Assembly: GCA_032164245.1 (NCBI GenBank)
Contig: JAVMKO010000001.1
Location: 251,667,644-251,731,643, forward strand
Direction of reading: 5' to 3'
From: Sternotherus odoratus
Lineage: Eukaryota; Chordata; Testudines; Kinosternidae
Length of the DNA: 64,000 nucleotides
Part shown: piece after piece, positions 45,090-56,099 of the stretch
How the letters are laid out: every line of letters begins with the position of its first letter
Position numbering within the stretch: the stretch's first letter is position 1
Notes under the pieces: generated by a model
Told to the model about the DNA's origin: nothing
Database searches by the model: none
The model's input: the letters and a program-made list of their open reading frames with translations, nothing else
Made by a program: the position numbers and the translations under genes

Positions 45090-47530
45090 GAAAGAAAAAC
45101 ATGAACTAGCTGCTCCAAAAGCCATGCGCGAGAGGGTTGTACTAGTTAAACTGACCTCATATAAGGGGAAGTGTAAGCAGCTATAAAAAAAAAGTAAGAA
45201 AGGAAGTTTCTAGTAATGAATATTAATCAAAGCAAGGAAGTATAGAAATGGAAACCTATGGCCATCAGAGTGAAGAACAATAAGGAGTTCAAGTATATTA
45301 AGAATAAAAAATTCCCAATAATGTTATTGGTCTATAACTACATTGAAATGTTAGAATTATCAGTAATATTTCTGTTCTGTATTTAGGAAAAATGATGTGA
45401 TCTTCTCACATGCTGATGGCAACACTCTTTCCATTCCATTAGTATTTCAGGAGGATGTTAAACAGCAGCAACTCAAGATAGACATTTTCTAAATCAGCAG
45501 GTCCAGATAACTTTACTCCAACAGTTTTGAGAGCTGGCTGAGGAGCTTGCTGGACCATTAATATTGATTTTCCCCCCATATGTCTTTAAACACTAGGGCA
45601 GCTCCTAGACTGGCAGAAAGCTAATCTTGTATCAGTATTTTAAAAAGAGCAAACAGGAAGACCCAGGTAATTATAGGCTGGTCAATCTGACATCAATCCC
45701 AGGCAAGATAATGGAATGGCTGCTACAGGACTTGATAGAGAATTACGGAAGGGTAATAAGTAATACCAATCAGCATAGGTTTATGGAAAATAGATCCTGT
45801 GTAACTTGATTTTTTTTTAAGATTGCAAGTTTGAGAAAGGTAATAGTGTTGATGAAACACTTAGATTTCTATAAGTCATTTGAATTGGTACCACACAAAA
45901 TTGTAATTTAAAATATTAGAAAGCTAACATGGTACACTTCAAATGGGAAAAAAATTGGCTAACTGATAACATTCCAAATATGACTGTAAATGGGGAAATC
46001 CTAATTGAGCAGGTATGTTTCTAGGAGGGTCCTGCAGGGATTTGTTTGCTGCTGTATGCTAGTCAACATTGTTTTCTTATAGTTTGTAATTATTTTGATC
46101 AATAAGTTTACAGATGAGCCAAAAATTGGGGGAGTGGTAAATAATTAAGAGGACTGGTCACAATACAGAGCAATCTGGATCACTTGCTAAGATGGGCACA
46201 AGCAAATAATAAGCATTTTAATATAGCTAATCGTATACGGGTAGGAACAAAGAATGTAGGCCATATATACAGGATAGGAGACTCTGTCCTGGGAACCTGT
46301 GACCCTGAAAAAGATTTGTGAGTATGGTGGATAATCAGCCTAACTGAACTCCAAGTGTCCGGTGGCCAAAAGGGCTAATGCAATCCTGGGATGCATAAAT
46401 GGGAATCTCAAATAGGAAGAGGTTATTTTGCCTTTGTCTTTGACATGGTGAAATCACTGCTGGAATTAACTATTCAAGAAGGATGTTGACAAATTGAAAA
46501 GGGTTCAGAGAAGAACCACAAGAACGATTAAAGGGTTAGGAAACATGCCTTATAGTGATAGACTCAAGGAGCTCCATCTATGTAACTTAAAGAGCAGGTT
46601 AAAGGGTGATTACGTGGGGAATAAATATTTGATGATGGGATCTTTAATGTAGCAGAGGAAAATATAATACAATCCAATGGCTGGAAGTTGAAGCAAAATA
46701 TATTCCAACTGGAAATGTGTAATTGTTTTAAGAGTGAAGTAATTGACCACTGGAATAATTCAGGGTGGATTCTCCCTTACGGGCATTTTTTAAATCCAGA
46801 CTGGATGTTTTCTAAAAGATATTTTCTAGGAAGTATTTTCCAGAAGATTACTTCTGGGGGATTTCTGCACCATGGCACAATGCAGAATTGGTGCACAATT
46901 AATGTTCTGTGCAGAAATTCCTTCCCCCCCCCCCAGCAAAAATGGGCTGCAGAGCTGCTGGCCTACACTAGGGGCCACTGGACCCAGCAGAGCCCAGCTC
47001 CCTAGCTTGCAAATAGACACTGCTTCTGGGACCTGGAGGAGCCAGAGGGTTTCAGGCAGCTGTAGTTCCTAGAATGCCATGAAGGAGGCAGCATATACAG
47101 GAAACTCCATGCAAGCCTAGGACCCAGCATCAGGCTGTTTCTCCCTCTGGATCTCCGGGGGTGGGGGAAAGTGTCCTGTGTCTGGGGCAAAGGCCTGTGT
47201 CTGCAGTTGGGCTCCAAGGGAGGGGGGCAGAGAAACAGGAACTGGGCTGTAGTAGAGGTTTCTTTAAGTCTCCATTCCTGGGGGATTTTTTTTTGGTCTG
47301 TATTGTTACAGACATAGTTGCTGACAGTTATTCTGAAATTACCAACATTTGAAACTTTGATTATATAGTGTTGTGTTGACAAAATATGCAGAGCTTTAAG
47401 ATATTGTGCATGGGATTTTTAATTTTTGGTGCCAAATTCCCCCTGGAGCAGAAGTGCTATGGCCTGTGTTGCACAGGATGTTTGACTAGATCACAATGGT
47501 CCTTTCTGGGCTTGGAATCTATGAAACAAC
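45090..47530 (+). mobile_element. CR1 LINE (5'-truncated), interrupted by a DNA transposon
   Basis: Plus-strand CR1 from the region before the reverse transcriptase (about 45250-45330; MRVKNNKEFKYIKNKKF in broken frames), then LKSAGPDNFTPTVLRA-like, KKSKQEDPGNYRLVNLTSIPGKIMEWLL (45650-45725), QHRFMENRSCVT, and NKFTDEPKI in place of FADDTK, so the catalytic site is lost. Degraded C-terminal and 3' UTR sequence runs to the CR1 tail TGGTCCTTTCTGGGC and AATCTATGAA at about 47530. It is split at about 46854 by the element below. Non-functional. Confidence 0.83.
46854..47446. mobile_element. DNA transposon inserted in CR1 (superfamily uncertain)
   Basis: The left border CTGGGGGATTTCTGCACC and the right border (complement CCAGGGGGAATTTGGCACC) form diverged inverted repeats inside the CR1 3' UTR. 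CR1 text resumes at about 47450 (GAAGTGCTATGGCCTGTG). It contains a poly-C run at 46924-46934 and internal text TTTGTTACAGACATAG. No transposase, and no clean duplication. hAT is likely, but unproven. Confidence 0.65.
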
Positions 47531-47549
47531 GTAAGCATCTCATCACTTA

Positions 47550-47827
47550 GGCCAGGTCTACACTGGGGGGAGGCGGGGGTCGACCTAAGATACGCAACTT
47601 CAGCTACACAAATCTTAGGTCGACTTACCTGGGTGTCCTCATGGTGGCAAGTCGACCGCTGCCATTCCCCCATCGACTCCGCTGCCGCCTCTCCTAGTGG
47701 TGGAGTTCTAGAGTCAACAGGAAGAGCGCTCGGGGATTGATTTATTGCATCTACACTAGACGTGATAAGTCGATCCCTGATAGATCGATCACTACCCACC
47801 AATCCAGCGGATAGTGTAGCTGTGGCC
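47550..47827. mobile_element. Harbinger-type MITE, GGCCAGGTCTAC family, copy B
   Basis: 278 bp with left end GGCCAGGTCTACACTGGG and right end, on the complement, GGCCACAGCTACACTATCC. It shares with copy A the order of internal blocks (ATACGCAACTTCAGCTA, TCTTAGGTCGACTTACCTGG, GTGTCCTCATGG) and the hairpin GGGATTGATTTATTGCATC...GACGTGATAAGTCGATCCC. The first hairpin is shortened by a deletion. TTA precedes the left end; the right duplication is degraded. It lies just after the CR1 terminus. Confidence 0.82.
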
Positions 47828-48592
47828 ATGATCGTATAGGGACACAGTGTAGTGTGGTTCTGCTATCCCCTGGTAGAGAAGTGTGCCATGTTACCATGTA
47901 ACTGCCTAATGCTTTTGGTTTAGTGCTGCTCCCCACAGCACCAATGTTAGAGTGCTTGATAACCAGGGCCCTATATTCCCCATAACACTATCCAGTCTGG
48001 AGCAATCTCAGGTTCAACCTCCAGCCATGGGAGTGTTCTCTTATATAAGGCACATTGCAAAGGATCTTAGCAGTCCCACTCATGATTAATATAAAGAAGT
48101 CAGGAATAAATAAGATAGGTAGTTGTACAATAGATTTATGACATGGTGAGGAGCATTGCATTAACAGGTCTCTACTCTAAGTGCTAAACATCAAGGCCAA
48201 TGCTTCCTACCACTCCCTCTCCCCAAGATAAATTGGCCCTGTCTAAGTAAGAAAGTCTTTCCCAAATCACATTACAATCAGCTTAGATCACAGAGAGGCT
48301 TCAGGCCATAACAAAATTAGAGCTTTTAAATCATTATCCCTGCCCCACAAATATCTACATGATACAAGGGAAGCTAGACGGCAAAGGAGAGAGAAGGGTT
48401 TCTCCTGATCTCATTATGGCTTTAAGTAACAAAATAAATAAAGGAAAGCTGACCTGTGGCTGAGGGAAAGCCATCTGGGGTTACACAGAGGCAAAGAATT
48501 ACTCCCAGATGATTATCTCGTGATTCATTTTTTCCCCATGAAATTATTTTCAATCCCTCCTATCTTTTCCTGGACTCCATGAACCAGGTTAA
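47828..48592. other. unique intron sequence
   Basis: Nothing recognised. Confidence 0.5.
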
Positions 48593-48606
48593 CACATGTA
48601 CATATA

Positions 48607-48787
48607 TTAGAGGGGCAGCCGTGTTAGTCTGGATCTGCAGAAGCAACAGAGTCCTGTGGCACCTAATAGACTAACGGATGTATTGGAGCATAAGCTTTCA
48701 TGGGTGTATACTCAGTTTGTCAGATGCATACCATGAAAGCTTATGCTCCAATATGTCCATTAGTCTAAAGGTGCCACAGGACTCTGT
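48607..48787. mobile_element. PLE-derived inverted unit with 14-bp target duplication
   Basis: 181 bp flanked by the perfect duplication CACATGTACATATA (48593-48606, 48788-48801). The left arm begins GGGGCAGCCGTGTTAGTCTGG, the terminal sequence of PLE copies. After a short centre (CAGATGCATACC) the right arm is its inverted inner portion, ending CCACAGGACTCTGTC. So both arms run from PLE interior at the centre to PLE end outside, and the right arm lacks the outermost bases. A degraded hammerhead-like core is in the left arm on the minus strand (box CTGACAA). No coding sequence. Confidence 0.88.
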
Positions 48788-48801
48788 CACATGTACATAT
48801 A

Positions 48802-49418
48802 GCTAGTCAGGTAGACATGTCTGTAATTTCACATTGGGTGTGTGTAATGGCAGTTTTTAAATTCAGATATTGGCATCTTATTTATTTCAAGAGTTTATTC
48901 TAATATTTTACATCACTACAACTGATAAGTTGTATACAGGAGCCAGGGAGCATGTCTGATCCCCTTCTGATGCCGGGCAATAACTGAACTGATATGGTGA
49001 TTGTACTCAAACAGAAGTGTGAACACTATAAAAGCTGGATGAATACAGGAGTATATTCAGGCTACTGCAAAACAGGTTTATACATAGCATTATGCTGGCA
49101 ATTGGGCGAAACTTCATTGAAGCTGGTGGGCATAACTCTCCCTTCTCTCTTTGCCCGTCACCCCCCAGCCGGGGTATGGGCCACCAACTGGTGTTGGTGT
49201 TTCAGTAGCAAGTGGTTCCCTTACGGGGTGGAGTTGCTAGCACCACGGTGGGCATAAACAGCCATCCTTAATTCAGGAGCAATCTAAAAAACAAGTCAAA
49301 TATGGAATAGATAGGTGAATCCATAGAAGCCACCACCCAAAACACTGGTCAGAAATGTTATGTAGGTGGAGGGGTTTGACTGGGGGCTGAATGCAAATAC
49401 ATGAGGGGGGGATATGAA
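48802..49418. other. unique intron sequence
   Basis: Nothing recognised. Confidence 0.5.
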
Positions 49419-49442
49419 CGAGAGAGAGAGAGAGAGAGAGAA
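49419..49442. repeat. (GA)n microsatellite
   Basis: About 22 bases of alternating G and A. The following 230 bases (to about 49680) contain AATAAA twice and a CTGTTGTATGCATACTATG stretch, and could be an LTR remnant, but borders are missing. Confidence 0.8.
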
Positions 49443-51495
49443 AACACTTCGGAAGCAGACAGAGACAGCAGCAGGAAAGTACCAGAGATAGCCAGAAAAG
49501 CACTTGTAGCATGTTCCTGAGAACAGACAGAGTGCTTTGGGGCAGAGTGTTGGCTGGAAAGAGACTTAGAACTAAGAGCAAATAAACTGTCTCCTGCTGT
49601 TGTATGCATACTATGTTCAGTGAAACAGGACTTTGTGTACATTCTTTGTAAATAAACAGGATTGAATCAAAAAAATACCAGATTCATATAATTATTTTCT
49701 CCTCCTAATGGAAAGAACTTGGCAAGACCCCAAATATTGGCTAACTATTTGGGACAAAAGGAGTAACAGTAGCAACATGCGCATTCATGACAATGATAGT
49801 TTTCCCCATATGAAATCTCCCAAAATCTGCCCATATCAAATCAGGATTTTCTTCAACGACCTATTTTTGCTCTTTGTTCCAAATACTTTGTTTAGGTTTG
49901 GATCTAAAAAGTATTATTTTCCTTCTTGTCACAATTGAGACCAAATGAAGGATGAAACAAGGCGTGGGGAGGAGAATTAGGTAGGAGCAAAACAAACATG
50001 TCTTAGCACACTGGGTATTAATCATGATTTGCCATTTGCATAGCCCTTTCCAAATAATGAAACCAAACGTTTGAGTGGCTATTGTGAAAACATTAAAACC
50101 ACCTGAGTCTAAAATCTAGCTAGAAATGTTGCATTTCCAACAGGCGCTTTCAAGAAATTTCCTGCATTAGTTGCTTTCAGACATACAATGAATCTAATAT
50201 GGCCCCCACCAGCACAGTGTCTGAGCCCTCACCAGTATTGATGGATGTGTCCTCACAGCACCTCTGAGAGATAAGGGAATCTGAGCCTCTGTTAGATATG
50301 CACCAGATCTCACACACATTCTGTGGCCAAGCCAGGAACTGATCTCACATCACCAAAATCCCTTTGCAGTGGCTTCATCACAAGCTCTTCTTCATTCGTT
50401 CAATGCAGAAAATGCCACAAGAATGGTCTCTCTCATGGTTTTTGGCACTTTTGCTTCTGGCTGGATTTCAGAAGTGCTGTGGCAGGCGGAGGAAAAAAAT
50501 TATGGTGCTTGGAGGGGGGAGGAGCGGAATTGAACATTTCAGAATCTTCACAGAGGTTTGGTCAGCTGCAGTAATGGGCAATAGGTCTGGAGGAATAACG
50601 GGCAAGTGGGACTGGGCAGGAAGATTTCTATTTTTCCAAACCAATTTGCCCACCTTGGGTTTTAAGTAGAGGTGGTTCCAAAATGCAAAGTTGAGATCCA
50701 GATGTAGATGTTTTCCAGCATCCAGGAATATTTGAGTCTGAGGTTTCCTTTCTGGTCCCTGTCTGTTTTAAGCCATCTCACAGTTAAACAAACATCTCTT
50801 TCTTGCACAATGACAGATTTCCTGAAGAGAAAAAAAGTCACCTCCACTCTTTATACACACACACACACAAACACAAAAAGCCAACTTAAGTGCCAATTTC
50901 TCACTTTGCCCGAGGACAGTACAACAGGTTTTCTTAGCAGAGGCCCTGAAACAATCCTTTCTGGATTTTGTTACCAAACCAGCTATGCTAGGCAGCTTAG
51001 GTTATGCTCATTAGCAATCAGAACATAAACATGTTGCCATAGCATGAGAACAAAATGGAAGATTACAGAAAATGGATGCAAGAGAAGTGCACACCCTGAG
51101 CTGTCTTGATGTCACAGTAGGTTTAGGCTGCCCAAGAAATGCAGATTTGACCCCCTGTTTTGACAGAGTTATTGCATACTTTTTCAGATTGAACAGTTTA
51201 CAAAGTAACTGAGGGACACCAATGATCTTTGAATGGGTGGCCATAACATTGGCATCAAATATACTTCTCTGGGGATGTATTCTGCCATGCAGGGAAGGGC
51301 TAGAGGGACCAAATCCATCCCTGGTATAAGCTCATTCATGTCAGTGGAATTACATCTTCTAAAAACCTAGCTATTTGGTAAAGGTAAAAATGTAAGTTCT
51401 TCAGAGTAATTCTTCTGAGTCATGGATACAATATCAAAGGGAAGGAAAAGATCATCAGAGAAGAATGATCAAGTAATCTCTGACCTCAGTCTTTT
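49443..51495. other. unique intron sequence with (CA)n
   Basis: A short (CA)n microsatellite is at 50854-50876. A segment near 50230-50330 looks like an old reversed MIR/L2 piece, but is too diverged to call. No gene was recognised. Confidence 0.5.
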
Positions 51496-51496
51496 C

Positions 51497-51595
51497 ATCC
51501 CAGATCCCCAAAGTTATTTATGCTTTTAACTCCCTAATATCCCTAAAGGATATTAGGTATCTAAAGACCTCGGAGGATCTGGGCCTAAAATACCT
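51497..51595. repeat. Palindromic MITE-like repeat
   Basis: The left arm CCCAGATCCCCAAAGTTATTTA and the right arm (complement GCCCAGATCCTCCGAGGTCT) are inverted, with a central CCCTAATATCC/GGATATTAGG. Same family as the arm near 26410. Confidence 0.6.
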
Positions 51596-51649
51596 AAACT
51601 GATCGTACAAGACGCTGTAATCTAGCAGAATAAAGCATAACAGATCCAA

Positions 51650-51945
51650 TCATTGGATGTTGAAACTAGATATTAAATTAAGCATTTGTGCCTTTATTTC
51701 CCATTTTAACAGTGAGAATAATAAATCGTTGAAAAAATACCAAAGGCTGTGGTGGATTTGCTGTCACTTGAAGTCTTTAAATGGGGGTCATCTGTTATTT
51801 TAAGAGTTGCTATAGCTGAAGCAGAAGTTATGGGCTTGGTGCAGGAGTTACTAGGTGAGAGTCTCTGACCTGTGAGATGCAGGTCAGACAAGATGATCAG
51901 AAAGTTCCCTTCAGGCCTTAAAATCCATGTAGCCATTTTTGCATT
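51650..51945 (+). mobile_element. CR1 LINE 3' end
   Basis: Degraded C-terminal coding text (HWMLKLDIKLSICAF-like, then WWICCHLKSLNGGH) is followed by a 3' UTR with GTGCAGGAGTTACTAGGTGAG, GCAGGTCAGACAAGATGATC and CCTTCAGGCCTTAAAATCC, the CR1 terminus. Heavily truncated. Confidence 0.75.
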
Positions 51946-53265
51946 CATGGCGGGGATGGTTTAACCATACTCAGCAAGGCAAGTAAATCATCCCACATTC
52001 CTGCCCAAGCTCCACACTGCTGTTACCTCTTCAAAGCTTCAAGCCTGAGCAAGGAAGCTGGACCTGCTATCCACCCCTGCACCTCCACCAGTTGCTCTGT
52101 TCATTCTTTATAATGTATATTTTCAGCAAAGTACATGATGAATTGACTGGACCAAATTAATGGAAAACAATCAAGTGTGTGTCCCCTCATCCCTCGACTG
52201 TTTTCTTGTGATTGTTATCAGCTGGTAACATTCTAGAAGTCTTTGGATACGCAGTATATCTGAAGATAGATTGATTTATGGTTCATTTCGTGCATCTTGT
52301 TCTATTATACATTCAAATGGTTAATAGTCGAACTTAAAATATGTGAAGGCAGTAGCTTGTGTGAACTGTAAAAACAGACAGTAACAAAGCAAGAGATAGT
52401 TGCTGATCTGTCTTTATTTGAGGATCTACTTCAGTGCTGTACTTTAACTGGTTCTTCTAAACAGCTTTTTTGAGTAGCAAACCCATAAGCAAGCTGATTA
52501 AATGCCAGCTGGTTTTTCTAGACATGTTTACTGAGCACAAAGAAGAGATCCATCTCTGTGCCTTTTCCTCTGTAAATATTTTAAATAAACAACTGGTATT
52601 TAATTACCACACTGTAAAATAATGGCAAATAGATCTCTTTCTAGATACAAGGGGACAGTTGTTTTATGGTAATTAAATAACGTCAATTGATTATATTTAG
52701 ACAACCCTTGGAGGATCAGCAGCCTCACTTCTCAGGATGGAATTATTGGCTCTACAGACCTTGCTTCTGGGCTGGCTCGAGCTCATACAGTTATTATGAC
52801 TTCTCAGGGTTGACAGTATTGAGAAATAGCAGGCAAGGGAAAGGTGGAAGCAAGGTCTCTACTACTGTCTTGTAGGGTTTCCTTTTCACTGGAGAGAGGT
52901 GCCTCTTCACATTTCTATTCTTGCTAGCCATCTTGAAAGGGCAGAGACTGATTACACCACAAAGCCCACGTTTCATAAAATGGTGTTTTGAATCATAATC
53001 TGTGTTTTGCAAATGCAAAAATAAAATTGCACATTTCACTTTTCACTGGCATCGATAGGAAATGCAGCATGTTATTAAAAGCGGGATCAGGCTGATAATT
53101 TTTTTTTAATTAAAGCATTTTTATAATTTTTTGCTTTTCAATGCAAACATCACAATACAAAAAGATAATTACAAGTTTTTAGTGTTTATTTATTTATCGG
53201 AAGTATACTGCAAAGTGCTATGATTCATAGGCAAAAACCATTTAATTAAACTCTAAAATCAACAT
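51946..53265. other. unique intron sequence
   Basis: Nothing recognised. Confidence 0.55.
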
Positions 53266-53392
53266 TAGGGTGACCAGATGTCCCAGGTTTATAGGGACAG
53301 TCCTGATATTTGGGGCTTTTTCTTATATAGGCTCCTATTACCCCCACCAGACCCCATCCCGATTTTTCACACTTTCTCCCTGGTCACTCTCC
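53266..53392. mobile_element. Short MITE, GTGACCAGA family, copy 2
   Basis: The ends TAGGGTGACCAGATGTCCC and, on the complement, GGAGAGTGACCAGGGAG form the inverted repeat. The interior GGGACAGTCCTGATATTTGGG, then CTTTTTCTTATATAGGCTCC and CCCATCCCGATTTTTCAC matches copy 1 at 3840. Non-coding. Confidence 0.82.
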
Positions 53393-54385
53393 ATCAACTC
53401 AATCAGTACTTTGCAACCAATTGGGGGACAATGCTGACAAGGTAGGGAGGGAAAAGAATGATGGCAGGGAAAAAGAAGGAGGGGAGAGGGGAAGGAATTT
53501 ATGGACCAGTCAGTGGGCCCTTGGGCATTCCCTAGTTGAATGTTTCTAAAAGTGGAGCCCAGATCTCTTCAAAATTATCAAACATATATGGATCCAATAT
53601 GCATGAGCCTGAGACCTTTCAAACAGTCTCGGCTGAGCTGTACAGAGATACACACATCCCCACCATAACTGATAAGATAGAACCTCCTCTACTAATTGTA
53701 AGCCAACCGGCCCAGACAAGCACTGAAATCCATGATTAAAAATATAAGATTATGTGGAGGATCATGCACCCAGCAGAAAAAGACTACATATTTTTCTCCC
53801 CCGTCCATTATACGTATTCATAGATGATTTTTTTCTTAATTTCAAGGCACCTAGCCTAAGCCATATCCAATTCCTCAGTCGGGACAGTGGTGATCTCTGA
53901 CTGTGCACCATTATCCTACAATTTACTCACGACGCAGTTGGCAAGAAACAAAAATAGACCAAGGTTTAATACCTCGCCGCTTTTATTTGAAATGCCTATA
54001 AAGAAAGAAATTGACCTCTTCCTGGGTACCTGTGAGCCATCAACTCCCTCTGGCAAGCTTCTTTGAGAAACTTTAAAAGCCTGTCTTAGACGCAAAATTA
54101 TTAGCTTTGCTGCAGCTAAAAGAAAAGCAGGAGGAGAGACAAAGGAAGCCTAGTGCTTTTTGAAAGGAAAGTCAGAGCTGGAGCAAGAATACATGAAAAT
54201 CCTTTTCCAGGATACCTATGCACTCTGCCAAAACCAGGTACAAACTCAATAATCTGCATGTAGTTCAAGCTGAGTTTGTACATTTGCTGTTAAGACAAAA
54301 CTTCTGCCCCTTCACACAAAATCCTGGAAATTTTCCTTGCTAAAGTACAAATACCCCAACTCACTGTGGGCCGGCAGCAGAACTA
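53393..54385. other. unique intron sequence
   Basis: Nothing recognised. Confidence 0.5.
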
Positions 54386-54389
54386 CTAT

Positions 54390-55912
54390 CAACATGAATG
54401 CTTATCAAGGCCCTGAAATCCATGAAATTGGATAAGGCTTCTGGCCCAGACAGCTTGCCTGTGTTTTAGAAACATTTTTCCAGATCCTTTGCAGGTAAAC
54501 TGACTACCTTGTTCAACGCACGTCTGTAAGAAGGTAATTCTGCCTGCCTCCTCTCCCACACTCCCACTCCACAACCTGACCAGAGGCCTTGATATCAGTT
54601 ACTCCCAAGGTAGGGTGAGAGCTCATGCTATGCTCAGACTATAGACCAATTTCTTTCATTATTGGTGATGTGAATATATTGGCCAACATTTTGGCAGCTA
54701 CTCTGGAGGGAGTTGTTCCCAGCATCGTATATTGAAACCAGGTGGGATTTATTAAAGGCCGGCATGGCTTAGGATCATTTCAGACAGTTAGTAGATGTAA
54801 TAGCGGTGTGGTATGATGACCCTGACGCTCAAGCACATCTGACCTTGGATGCAAAAAAGCCTTTGTTCAAGTGTACTGAGAATAAAAGCTACATGCCCTC
54901 CAGAGATTTGGTTTTGGACTTGTTCTTACCACATGGGTTAAACCTCTACATCAGTGGCCTCGCATTTTATGTATTAACCAATGCGATAATTTCAGAGGCA
55001 CCAGATAGAGTTCTTTGTCATGCCTCTTGTTTGATCTGGCCCTAAAGCCTGTGGCAATCACCCTACGCTTTCACCCAAACATTCAGGGTCTAAGATTGGC
55101 TCATGGGAGTACATATGGATGCTAAGAATCAGAGAGGTAGCTGTGTTAGTCTGGAATAGCAGAGGTAACAAAGAGTCCTGTGGCACCTTAAAGACTAACT
55201 ATAAAGTTTTGAAGCATAAGCTTTCATGGGCTAATACCCATTTCGTCAGATGCAAGCAGTGGAAGCCTTCCACTGCTTGCATCCGACGAAGTGGGTATTA
55301 GCCCACGAAAGCTTATGCTTCAAAACTTTATAGTTAGTCTTTAAGGTGCCACAGGACTCTTTGTTACCTCTTATATATGGATGCTATATTTCAACAATAA
55401 CTTTATTTCTAACTAATCCTGAAACCACAATCCCCACCCTTCTAGCATTAATCCAGGATTCTGGCTAACTTTCAGGGCTATCAAATTAATTGGGAAAAAA
55501 GTCAGAACTGCTTGAAATTGCTCAGCTGCCTTGTAGCAGTGTTTTCTCCCCGTGTCCATTTAGTAGGCAATCAGAGATACTTAAATACTTGGGATAAAAA
55601 TACCAAGGGATCTAGAAAATCTTATAAACATAGAACCTACCCTTCTACAAGAAGTAGAGAACACCAGTTGGTGTGAGGCATGGTGTCTCTGAAACTCTTG
55701 GGGGAAATTAACGCAGTTAAGATGTATATTTTACCTACATTTTTGTATATTTCGAATAGGCTACCTGTCATCATCTCCCCATCTTATTTTAAAAGATTAA
55801 GACCTTTCATATGGAGCCCAGTACAATGCCTGGGGCTATTTTAGTGGCATTTACAACTCCACATTGATTAGAGTGGTTTCAGGCTCACAGATCTTCAGAA
55901 CTATTATGTTGC
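54390..55912 (+). mobile_element. L1-type LINE fragment, interrupted by a PLE unit
   Basis: Plus-strand L1 reverse-transcriptase text in broken frames: CSDYRPISFIIGDVNILANILA (54630-54700), NQVGFIKGRHGLG (about 54740-54775), LTLDAKKPLFKCTE (about 54840-54885; the family's LDAEKAFD block). After the insertion at 55125-55374 come QGYQINWEKSELL, SRQSEILKYLG, NLPFYKK and DVYFTYIFVYFE, matching the L1 region after the catalytic site. Frameshifts and stops throughout make it non-functional. Both ends are truncated; the 3' side runs into a PLE fragment at about 55915. Confidence 0.8.
55125..55374. mobile_element. PLE-derived 104-bp-arm hairpin with hammerhead-like cores
   Basis: A 250-bp insertion in L1, flanked by the perfect 12-bp duplication ATATGGATGCTA (55113-55124, 55375-55386). 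Bases 55162-55370 are an inverted repeat centred on 55266 with 104-base arms differing at only three positions, all transitions. The left side extends further to the PLE terminus (GTAGCTGTGTTAGTCTGG). The right arm on the plus strand holds CCGACGA, A, GTGGG, TATTAG, CCCAC, GAAA, GCTTATGCT; the left arm on the minus strand holds CTGACGA, A, ATGGG, TATTAG, CCCAT, GAAA, GCTTATGCT. These follow hammerhead order with one extra A and no clear stem I. No coding sequence. Confidence 0.9.
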
Positions 55913-55915
55913 CTC

Positions 55916-56095
55916 TATGTAAAAGAATAAATGGACACAAATTGGACTTCAGGAATGGTAACATACAAAAGCTGGTAGGAGAACACTTCAATCTTCCAGC
56001 ACATTCTATTATAGATTTAAAAATAGCCATATTTCAACAACAAAACTTCAGAAACAGACTTCAAAGAGAAATTGCAGAATATTCATTTAATACAC
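55916..56095 (+). mobile_element. PLE GIY-YIG fragment (plus strand)
   Basis: The frame reads LCKRINGHKLDFRNGNIQ, LVGEHFNLPAHSI, LKIAIFQQQNFRNRL, the same region as residues 74-125 of the frame at 17055-17516. It starts after the YIG motif and ends before the C-terminus, so catalytic tyrosine positions are lost. It abuts the L1 on the left and an oppositely oriented PLE on the right. Confidence 0.8.
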
Positions 56096-56099
56096 ACAC

